Source of the DNA: Tanypteryx hageni
Taxonomy: Eukaryota > Arthropoda > Insecta > Odonata > Petaluridae
DNA length: 64,000 bases
NCBI GenBank assembly: GCA_028673005.1
Contig: CM054116.1
Coordinates: 149,045,173-149,109,172 of the forward strand
Direction of reading: 5' to 3'
In this document: positions 55,725-64,000 of the stretch, in pieces
Numbering within the stretch: position 1 is the first letter of the stretch
Layout: each line of letters begins with the position of its first letter
Notes under the pieces: generated by a model
Databases searched by the model: none
Seen by the model: the letters and a program-made list of their open reading frames with translations, nothing else
Told to the model about the DNA's origin: nothing
Position numbers and translations under genes: made by a program

Positions 55725-55830
55725 GTTAAAACTCCAGCCAAAAACAAGTGGTACTAGCCTGATGCATTTCGCCCACTAAGTGGGCATTTTCAAGGGCGAC
55801 GTTACTTCGACAGCGACCAAAGTCGACTGT
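55725..55830 (+). repeat. Partial copy of the 15.6-kb Penelope-like hairpin
   Basis: From AAACTCCAGCCAAAAACAAG through GATGCATTTCGCCCACTAAG to TCAAGGGCGACGTTACTTCG it matches one arm of 15553-15825. The opposite arm is reduced to a few bases (AAAGTCGACTGTGCTGGAGT). It marks the right limit of recognisable BEL sequence. Confidence 0.7.
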
Positions 55831-56340
55831 GCTGGAGTGGAGAGACCTAGGGTGGAGAAAGAACGAAAGGCAAAAGAAAGATGAAAAGCACGGGTGGAGT
55901 AAGAAAAAAAGAAAAACGAAAAAAAATATTTTATTCTCTAGTTAGGCATTAGATTAGTACTGTATTATTAATTGAAATTTGTTAATGATTTAATGTGAAA
56001 GCTCTACATTAAGTTTCTCTCTTTTGGTACTCAATTAATTGTAAAGCAGAAGTAAGAATCTTTGTGCTGCAAAAATTACCATTGTAGGATTTTAATTGAA
56101 ATGTAGCATAGGTACTATAATGAATTATTCATTGGTTCATCATGAACTTTCTTTAGGAACAAATATAGTGGTATAATGTTATAAATAAGGAATTGTGTAT
56201 TTAGTATAGATTGATTCATCATTGTTTATAATTAGAATGCATCTATTAATCGTGAACTGCAATTTTAATTATATGTATGCACATTACTTTAATAATAGTA
56301 TTAAGAATTGAACCAACAGTATCTCCTTATATTCTCTCAG

Positions 56341-57298
56341 ACTTGGGCTGCTTGGAAATGTGCCACTAGGGAAAAATGTTTAAGGGTACATAAACATATG
56401 AGAGGCACAGTAGGTGGGGGAGCCCTCAAAGAGAAACTGAGTAATTTAGAAAAAAGGTTGATGGAAATGATAGGGAATATTTCTGCTTTGGGAGAAGAAA
56501 ATTGTGTTGAATCACCAATTGAGGTATTTTGATGATAAGCTGTAAATATTAGAATTCAATTGAAATTATTGATTACTAGTTTTATTGGATTATAAATATT
56601 GGTATTTTATAAACAAAAGGGATCAGTTCAACTTGTAACACCAGAGACTGAAGAAATGGTTGTGAGTGAGCAATCTTTCATTCAAATGAGTTGGTATAAA
56701 TAATCATATGTAGCTTTCAGTCGTAACTTAAGTATAACATTTAAAAGATTTTTATGGAAAATCTATTCATTAGAAGAAGTTGATGACTCACATCCATCAT
56801 GTTCATGGCAAGTGTTACTTCCCCCATCTTCTCCTTACATGCATGAAGAAAAGGATGAGAATGAAATAACTAATAAATCTCCTGACCCTCTCATTCCTCC
56901 TTCATCCAATGCTAGTCGCCAACTTTTTAAATCAAAAGCATATAACTGGTTATAAGTCATTTAATATATTGCTATTTTCCCAAGAAATATGAAACTATTT
57001 ATATTAAATTAGTAATATCATTAGATTAAATTTAATTACTGTCATATGATGGAGCAGGCAGAAGAGTAACTCCATACGACAGGGCAACAGAGAAGTTTGC
57101 AAAATTAGAAGAGAAAAATGCAGAGCAGCACAGGATTATGGAGGAGAAAAAAATAGAAATATTGTCAGGGATTGAAATTTTATTAGGGGACATTAAGGGA
57201 TGTGAAAGGGGAAAGGCTGAAGCAGCAGAGAAGCAGGCAAATGCTATTGCTAAAATAGCAGAAACATTTTCAATTTTTACAAATAAATTTTTGAAATA
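56341..57298 (+). CDS. Harbinger accessory SANT/Myb-like DNA-binding protein (partial)
   Basis: Exons inferred from splice sites: 56341-56523 (after TTCTCTCAG; TWAAWKCATREKCLRVHKHM, RGTVGGGALKEKLSNLEKRL), 56620-56661 (GSVQLVTPETEEMV), about 56774-56955 (EVDDSHPSCSWQVLLPPSSP), and 57058-57298 (VTPYDRATEKFAKLEEKNAE, a Lys/Glu/Ala-rich coiled coil ending TNKFLK). The W..WK....K...H....GTGGG pattern is the third helix and tail of the SANT/zeste-like module that carries Harbinger nuclease into the nucleus and to DNA. The first helices are not found upstream. The phase between the second and third exons does not match with the sites I chose, so one boundary is wrong or a frameshift exists. Confidence 0.65.
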
Positions 57299-57365
57299 AT
57301 TTTGCAACAATAATTTTTAATAAAACACTTGTTTCATGATAAATGGTAATATTTATTTTATAAAT

Positions 57366-59643
57366 TTAGGAAAATCTTGCTTGTATTATTTGATTCCTAA
57401 TGTTAATACCTTGGTTGAACCAATTATCCCTGTCATCCCTCTGGCCTAAGTTTTCAATGGCATCTGTGTTATTGTGTTCATTTGCCACAATGACATCAAA
57501 ATCTGGCAAATTGAAATGTGTGCAGATATTGTGAAACACTGCACAAGTATTTATAATTAATGATGCCCTTTGAGGGCTATAATGCAAGCCCCTTTCTGAT
57601 AACAAGCACCTAAACCTGCTTTTAACACTCCATTACATCTTTCTATGCAATTATGAGCCATTGCATGGGCATCGGAAAACCTTTGCTCTGGGCTTCCTGG
57701 AGCTGCATTTAAAATGGGTGTCATCAACCATGGCTGTAGTGGATAGCCACTATCCCCTGTAAGGAACAACATACACGAGTAAAGTGATTTGGCTACAAAC
57801 CAAATACTTTGTGTATAACTATGCAACTAACCTAGGAGCCATGCATTATGGTTTCCTGCAGTGTACTTTTCTTTCAATGCTTCGTAAACACTGGAACTTC
57901 TCCAAATAAAGGAGTCATGCGTAGCACCAGGGTATTTTGCATTTACATTTAAAATGCGTAATCCATAGTCGCATATCTGTGATTTTAAAAATTAATAAAC
58001 AAAATAGTTTTAACATTTGAAACACTTCAAATAAGTTCTTATTTACCAATTGCACATTAATTGAATGATAACCATGTCGGTTAACATATAGATGCTCTGG
58101 ATGATTTCTGTCTGTTAAATTTGGAGCCTTAATTTTTACATGGGTGCAGTCTATTGCTCCAATTACCCCAGGAAATCCTTTTTCTGTCATAAATCTTAAA
58201 GTTCAAGAAAAAATATTAAAGAGAGGAAAACCTAAAATATGTTATCATTATATATAGACGTTCCTTACAGAGGAGGAGGAGGATATAACATACATGTAGG
58301 AGGATACTAATGTTTAGGAACTTCCAGATGAGCTGGAGATTCGAAATTTTTTATTAGGTAGGATTTTGTGGAAAATCGACTAGAAAAAACGAAAATCTTG
58401 AAAAAGTGCTACAATGCGGCCGCTAAAAATTTGCAATTGTTTAAACAAATTTTCAAGGGTTATGCATTTTCGAATGTGCTACGGAACTGAAAATTTTTTT
58501 AGATGTAGGATTTGTAAAAAATCGAAATAGGGATTATAGAAATTTTTATATTTTGAATTGTTCGGCAGTTAAAAATTCTTAAAATTTAAACAAATATGTA
58601 GATGCTTAGACACTACGCTGCAAGTTAGGGAGTTGAAATTTTTAAATTATTTAGAGGTTAGCCTATGTAAACTAAGAAACATTTTAATTTATCTATAACA
58701 TTGTTATTTTTGCCATTATAAATTATTTAAATTTAAACAATTAGATAAATGTTATTTCACTTTTAATTGTACTATAAATTTAAAATTTGGCAGAAATGTG
58801 TGGCATTATTAACTCAATGTGGGAAAAGTATAATATTTCGAAAATTGCAAAAATATTGATTGTTTTACTCCATTATTGTTCCATAATGAAAAAACAAAAA
58901 CCCGTCCAGAGGAGAAATCCTTAGAACTAAAAAAATATTCCTCATGATGAAATATCTCACTGAAAATTAATGTTTTTTTCAAGGTGCGATTAAATGCTTG
59001 CAGTATGCAAGCACCTTCTACTAGTATACACTAAAAGTAATTTTGTTCTCACTTAGTTTTAATGGCTGTTTGTTCAGCCTGTGACATAGGAAATATCACC
59101 CAATTTTTCAGCATATATTCGTTTACTGCATTTGTCACCTCTATTAAACATCTACTGACAGTTTTTTGACTGACAGCCAAGTACAAATTCAGTCCAACTG
59201 GCCTTTGGTAACTTCCAGTAGCTAAAAAGTTCAACGCTGTTAGGACCTTTCCAGATATAACATAACAAATACACCAATTAAATTGTTGAATCCACTAAAT
59301 GCTGCCTTGTTTACTTATTTGGTTTTATCGATATTATTAAAATATTTAAATAGCAGGTCATAAAGAAAATGCTTTATAACCACAAATACTATTATTAACC
59401 ACTATAGCTATTTACTTTTAGTTCTACGGGCAGTGATGATTTTCTCGTAGCTTTTATATGAGGCCTTAATACATCGCAAACATACATCGCAGCTTCTTCA
59501 TTAAGCCTAAATATCAAACAAAAATCTTCCTCGGGCAAATGGAATGCGTTTTGCCGGTCACGAAGAAATCGCTCCCTCCTTAATACCCTCCTTTCCTCTG
59601 CAGCGGCTCCCACAAGCAAATGCAAATGTCTGTATGCGGCCAT
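57366..59643 (-). pseudogene. HARBI1-like nuclease/transposase, 5 exons, one frameshift
   Basis: Exons: 59416-59643 (MAAYRHLHLLVGAAAEERRV), 59053-59246 (VLTALNFLATGSYQRPVGLN, LAVSQKTVSRCLIEV), 58047-58194 (FPGVIGAIDCTHVKIKAP, first Asp), 57832-57976 (YPGATHDSFIWRSSSVYEAL, second Asp) and 57366-57756 (DSGYPLQPWLMTPI, MAHNCIERCNGVLKA with the catalytic Glu). All junctions are GT-AG and phases agree. In the last exon one base is missing just after VLKA near 57615; the remainder (CLLSERGLHYSPQRASLIIN, then FHNIC) is in another frame. Without that change the protein would be about 368 residues, close to HARBI1 (about 349). So this is a recent casualty or an assembly error. Confidence 0.9.
58200..59040. 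other. Large intron of the Harbinger nuclease gene
   Basis: AT-rich, no open frame of note, no recognisable insertion. It is bounded by the donor at 59045-59052 and the acceptor at 58195-58196 on the - strand. Confidence 0.6.
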
Positions 59644-59882
59644 TTTTACTAACTAACTCGAATAAATATTTATCGTTAGCGTATTTAACGACACCTCATT
59701 GCTCATCGTTATGCGTTCGATGATAATTTGTCGTAGCAATAATGTCGCTATGAACGATAATTTTCAAGACTTACTCATACTGTCGTACGAATAAAACTCG
59801 TCGATTGATGTCATCTTAACGACAAAAATCCATCGGTAAGGCGTAACGAAAATTTCAAGACTTGCCACCCAAGAGAAAAATA

Positions 59883-60218
59883 CCATATTAACCTGAATAT
59901 GGTGCGATATTTTTTTCCCTAATTTGTACCTTTGAAAGTCACATTCGCACTATATTCGAGTACTTGTAACTTTAAAAACATTAGTGTGTATCGCGCATCT
60001 GCACACGCTTATCAGCGCATCTATCTATAATTGCTACACTGTAAAATAATTGGGCGTTCATGTCACTACGCTACACTATACAAATATACTGGAAAAGTGT
60101 CTTGAGAAAATAAAAAATAGATCAAGGCTAAATTGTAGCAACTTCACATACGTGTTGTCTCGCCGAAGTTGTCTTTCACATATGTACGTGGAGTCGCACT
60201 ATATTCAGGCTAATACGG
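59883..60218 (+). mobile_element. 336-bp MITE of the 42-kb pogo family
   Basis: The ends CCATATTAACCTGAATATGG and, from the right, CCGTATTAGCCTGAATATAG are flanked by TA (59881-59882, 60219-60220). The left 270 bp are collinear with 42022-42310 of the autonomous copy (TCAAGGCTAAATTGTAGCAA and CTTCACATACxTGTTGTCT), so it is a deletion derivative that lost the transposase. Confidence 0.93.
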
Positions 60219-60559
60219 TAATATACCACAAAGACACAAACAAACCACACAAAAATGTATGAATTGAAAAATTAAATGATAAAAAAACTAAAAAAGTCAA
60301 TATAAATGAAACACCATGAAAAAACGTGGAAAGATATAGTAATCAAAGACAGGAGCATCAAGAACGAAAGAAACAAACAGCACAGTGAACTTACTGTATA
60401 CTCTTTGAAACTCAAAAGAGAACTGGATCAAACCATCCGTGAACCAAATCGGAGAAAGTCTCTCTCAGTAATGAATTCTGCGGATACTATGGTATTGTTT
60501 ACTTACCGCCAAATCTGCCAGGTCTGCGATAACACTGTAATCGCCAAGTGAAATCTTTA

Positions 60560-60960
60560 TTTGTTTCTTATAGCGTGGTGACCAGGTGGGTGCGACTCGA
60601 ATAGGGAAAATTTTACGGCCTTATATCAGCACTACCTATAGTTGAGGCAGGACTAAAAAAAATTAACTTTATTTATACAACGGAAATAAATTAATAATTG
60701 CTATTTTATTTTTCACCTATTTCAGAGTGGTTTATTTCCTTACTTACTGTTTAATCCTCTCGTATTATGTGATATCACTGCCCCAGCAGAAGGCGGGTAA
60801 TTCGTATAATAAGGGGGTCCCACAATAATTAGGAAAAAATATTACGACAGCATATGTATTAGCACTGGCTATAGTTGAGGCATGATTTTAAAAAATTAAC
60901 TTTATTTAAATAATGCCCTTAAACTATAAAATTGTAAATATATTTTTCACTTGTGTCAGT
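60560..60960. repeat. Diverged tandem duplication, about 250-bp unit
   Basis: CTATAGTTGAGGCAGGAC with AAAATTAACTTTATTTATAC (about 60638-60675) recurs as CTATAGTTGAGGCATGAT with AAAATTAACTTTATTTAAAT (about 60870-60915). Flanks ending ATTTTTCACxTxTxTCAG are also repeated. Class unknown. A frame at 60306-60551 upstream has no recognisable domain. Confidence 0.55.
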
Positions 60961-62339
60961 GGTCAGCGCGTTTGCATTTTTGCTGAGGAGGGAACTAACG
61001 TGTGACGTCGTCATGTTTAGAAAATTTAACATTGAGACAGATGGCGCTGGTGTTGACGCTTCGCGAGTGACGGTGATATTTCTCGTGAGAGAAAAATTTC
61101 TTAGTCTAATATATAACAGAATTTTTGGTGCACTTTCTGGTCTTTAAATAATAATTTAATTCCGCAAATGAAAATAATGCGCATGTTTAAGAAACAATTT
61201 TAATCTGTGGCATTCAATAAACTTTATTGAACGTTGCAGAATAAATTAAAACAAACTACAATTTTACAGATTTTACATAATCTACAGAACATCACATTTA
61301 GCTGAATAGTGGTCCCAATTCCCCCCTAAACCCCCTAAAATTCCTGGTTGAGAACCCCTGTTTTACGGCAACTAGAAGCTGGAGAGCGCCAACATTTGTT
61401 TGTTTTTTGTTTATTGCTCCCTTTTTGATAGTTCAGTTTTTTTTAATGTAATACCAAGATATCTATTTGAATTCTTCCTTTATTTGGTCTCATTCCATGT
61501 TCCTTTATTTATTAAGCACGTGATAATTCTTTTATGAATCGATATTTCTTTATCGAAATTTAGCAAGGTTTTGATCGTTTCGATATACGATTTTGTTTTT
61601 GTTTTATTGGTTGCCTTCTCTTAATTGAACAGTATCTTTAGTCATGATGCTTATGTTATTATGTTCCAATTTTCTTTGTGTTAAAAAAATTGTGGCTGTA
61701 TAGTGACTATTGCCTCACCCTGTATATATAAGTAGACGCAGGTATCTTCTTCCTTAATGCTCCTGCGCGATTTATTCAGCGTGAGATCAACATATGTTCA
61801 GTAAAATGCATTCTTTATTTATATTCAAGTTATACTGTTTAATTTGAAATACAATTACAATGCAAATGATGACCTATTCTACGCTACATAATATGATTAA
61901 CAAATACTTTGGTGTATTATTTATACAATACTACCTATTTTTATTTCCATTAATAGAATCTTGGGAATGAATTAAATCTTATAACGTCATTTCTTATGGA
62001 AGTACATGTTCTGAATAGTGCTGTTTCAGTTATGCTCGATTTTCCTGGCATCAGTTAAGAGCATTAATCGGGGAGTGGGTGTATATTGCTTGGATCCTGT
62101 TTTATCTTAGATTTCTATATCTTTCTTGTAAGTTTTTCAGTAAACAAATTTCACTGGTGAGAGAGGGAGAAGAAACAAAAAATACCAAAAAATAATGGCT
62201 TACCTTAATATTTCTGCTTGGTGTGGTAGTCCTCAAAGCAATCAAAGCGGAGACCAAACCGAATAAGAACGATATGTGGACTTCTGAATAATTCCCATCA
62301 GCATAAACAATCCCATAACAGTTTAAATTTCTTCCAATG
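60961..62339. other. No gene recognised
   Basis: A hAT-like right end (GGTTGAGAACCCCTG, 61363-61377) has no partner in the window. TATATATAAG at 61723, with AATAAA-like signals after it, could be part of a solo LTR, but I find no repeat limits. The - strand frame 62102-62353 is followed by a GTAAG donor-like site, yet matches nothing I know. Confidence 0.35.
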
Positions 62340-62762
62340 TCACTTTTTTCCATTATGCAATTCTTAATTGTCTTGAAAATATCCCTACTTGATGTTATAT
62401 ATGTTGCTCTGCGTAGGAATTTGTTTCTTTCACAATAGTCATAATAAATTCCACATCAAAAAACAATTCAAAAATACAATATCAGTCATATTCCTAGCAA
62501 TCTTTTGAGGTCCACAGCCACCAATAGAATCTTCTCTTCGTCCCACATAATTCACCATGTCCTCCCACACAAACTCTTCTCCACTGTCCTCCTCTGGCTC
62601 ATTGACAATGTGCATCAATGTGTCAATTTCTGAACGATCTTCAATACAATTCTCACTATCACTTTCTGAACTCACACTTTCTTCCAAATCACTTACTCCC
62701 AAGATTTCCTTCTCAATTTCATCATCCGCTACTACTTACCTTTTTCTACTTGTAGAAGCCAT
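62340..62762 (-). pseudogene. piggyBac transposase N-terminal fragment
   Basis: It starts MASTSRKR, then a TAG, then VADDEIEKEILGVSDLEESV, an acidic Ser/Glu-rich N terminus typical of piggyBac, then EEFVWEDMVNYVGRREDSIG and CGPQKIARNMTDIVFLNCFL. After a frameshift comes MTIVKETNSYAEQHI. This matches the family pattern W..M..Y.G....F.G..GP......DI.D.F..FF...L...IV.ETN.YA. The catalytic domain does not follow. The stop after residue 8 could be an intron donor instead (AAAAGGTAAGTAG). Confidence 0.85.
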
Positions 62763-63478
62763 AATAAATAACGATATTGTAGAAAATTTTAATTAATCTA
62801 TGAAGACATAATTTCTAGGAAAAAGAACAAAACTCACAACCACACATGTTAAGTTTTCCTTCAGACTAAATCCTATAAAATAGAGCGATGGGAGTGGAGG
62901 CAAGAATATTTCCCATGCGGCTCCAAGAGACTTGTTTATGAAGGGACAATATATCCTTTCTTCTCTCACATATTGCTTTTAAGATATGCTAAAGCAAACG
63001 AAATGATAATCTTGGTGTAGATGGCTGGAGATCCTTTTACCTCACTAAGCATTCTCCTTCCAGAACTGTTGACAGATGAGAAAAACACATTGGTCCAAGA
63101 TGAAAGCCTTCTACAGGCATAAGAACATAGCCTATATCTTGCAGAAGCCTTCGTGCTGAGAAATGGTTCTTCTCAGCATTATATAAGGGTATTTTGAAAT
63201 TCAAAATTCCCTGTCTGTGGGTACCTACATAATCATTAATAACAACATTTAAAGTATATTATATATGTTAATGTAAATAAAAATTGCAGAATGAAGCATA
63301 AAAAAGAAGGCCAAAGGTTACTCTTTTGAAATTCATCAAGAAAAATCAGATTTAGGAAAACTCATTTGGCCAAAAAAATTAAAAACATTAGCAATCTCCG
63401 TGATGTAGTGACTACGTCGGTTGGCGGCATATGAAGAATTCATTTGACATAGTGGCTACGTCAGTTGGCATTGAGGGG
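62340..63478 (-). mobile_element. piggyBac-type element C, left part lost
   Basis: The - strand starts after TTAA (63479-63482) with CCCCTCAATGCCAACTGACG. A subterminal motif (ACGTAGCCACTATGTCA, ACGTAGTCACTACATCA) is repeated twice, just as in the elements at 1726 and 40180, to which its terminus is related. It continues into a transposase N-terminal region at 62340-62762. No partner end is seen within the window. Confidence 0.75.
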
Positions 63479-63483
63479 TTAAT

Positions 63484-64000
63484 GCCCTGGGGTTCTCTGT
63501 GCCAATTTTTCCTGTTTACTGATGTGGGTTTTCATTGGTATCCTTTTTGAAAATAAACCTGTCTCATCAGCATTGAATACTTGGCGGGGGTGGTAATCGT
63601 TCTCTTCAATTATCCTTAAAAATTCTTCCTGGTACTGCTCTGCTGCTTGGTGGTCAGCAGTTGTACTCTCATCTGACGTTGTGCAGATTGGAATGCTTTC
63701 TAAACTTGTCAAACCAACCAGCACTAAATTTACAGTCATTCGAAGGTTTTCCTTTCTTCTCACGAGCTGTTTCATGGCTTTGCTGCACCTTCTTTCAGAT
63801 CACAGTGCCAATGAGTGCTGCTCGCTTGTGTGTCTGCTCATCAGTCCAGGTGTTCAATAAACTCTTGTCTTATTCTGCTGCATGGACCTCTTACTCATGC
63901 TCCTAATGGAATCACTAGTAGTAGCAGCAGCTGTAAGACTCACTTCATTGGATTCCTTGTTCTTTGAATGGTGTGAATAGCCGATTCATTCACTCCATAA
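63484..64000 (-). pseudogene. Tigger-type transposase fragment, cut by window edge
   Basis: The - strand reads STTADHQAAEQYQEEFLRII, EENDYHPRQVFNADETGLFS with the first catalytic Asp, then KRIPMKTHISKQEKLAQRTP, stopping at the piggyBac terminus at 63482. Upstream pieces (about 63690-63990) hold CENP-B-like and HTH relics (SAIHTIQRTRNPMK) in several frames. This is a third Tigger-like family, independent of those at 3656 and 29822. Its 3' half was probably displaced by, or lies beyond, the piggyBac insertion. Confidence 0.82.

Larger units (their letters stand above)
55900..59860. mobile_element. PIF/Harbinger element with two convergent genes
   Basis: A SANT/Myb-like gene (+ strand, 56341-57298) and a HARBI1-like nuclease gene (- strand, 57366-59643) converge with about 70 bp between them. 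This is the standard Harbinger arrangement. The right terminus is probably near 59868 (read inward: GGGTGGCAAGTCTTGAAATT). No matching left terminus is certain; 55892 (GGGTGGAGTAAG) is the only candidate. The limits are therefore approximate. Confidence 0.75.

Noticed and set aside
61363..61377. hAT MITE right terminus GGTTGAGAACCCCTG
   Set aside because: No matching left terminus or 8-bp duplication found upstream in the window.

Overview
This window is AT-rich intergenic and intronic DNA from an animal, most probably an arthropod. Evidence for this is spliceosomal introns, an insect-like 28S rRNA fragment, and a repeat set of mariner, piggyBac, hAT, Tigger/pogo, PIF/Harbinger, CR1, RTE, BEL/Pao and Penelope-like terminal modules. 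I cannot name the species. Nothing is bacterial: there are no operons, ribosome binding sites or CRISPR. One 500-base run of N (10936-11435) is an assembly gap.

The only host gene I recognise with confidence is VPS52 (GARP/EARP tethering complex). Two consecutive internal exons lie at 39473-39648 and 39801-39898 on the + strand, with matching splice phase. The rest of the gene is not visible, so much of the surrounding DNA may be intron. A weaker host candidate is a decayed THAP-like exon with a duplicated downstream exon at 6.0-6.7 kb on the - strand.

Layout: a hAT fragment (1-725); a GC-rich promoter-like island (1.14-1.39 kb); a non-autonomous piggyBac-like element (1.7-3.5 kb; second copy 40.2-41.9 kb); a full-length dead Tigger (3.7-6.0 kb); a hAT element carrying about 0.85 kb of 28S rRNA (7.1-9.3 kb); Penelope-like inverted repeats (11.5-12.2 kb); two abutting piggyBac elements (13.6-15.0 and 15.0-21.1 kb), the second holding a Penelope-like hairpin, a CR1 LINE and a hAT MITE; mariner (22.0-23.3 kb); hAT, RTE, piggyBac and pogo relics (24.4-28.4 kb); a second Tigger (29.8-32.0 kb); a decayed hAT (32.1-34.8 kb) whose inverted sister copy sits at 48.9-51.1 kb inside another hAT MITE; a structurally complete four-exon hAT gene (36.4-39.0 kb); VPS52 exons; a near-intact pogo element (42.0-46.9 kb) with a Tc1/mariner-related element with about 450-bp terminal inverted repeats inside it; a BEL/Pao retrotransposon (51.6-55.7 kb); a two-gene Harbinger element (about 56-59.8 kb); a pogo MITE (59.9-60.2 kb); and piggyBac and Tigger pieces at the right edge.

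The genes do not form a pathway. The window is a stratified transposon graveyard in and around a host gene, and several insertions can be ordered in time because target-site duplications are preserved. The most unusual observations are the 28S fragment inside a hAT element with a perfect 8-bp target duplication, hammerhead-like RNA motifs in Penelope-like termini, an uninterrupted four-exon hAT reading frame that appears to lack part of its catalytic core, and the long-TIR DDE element.
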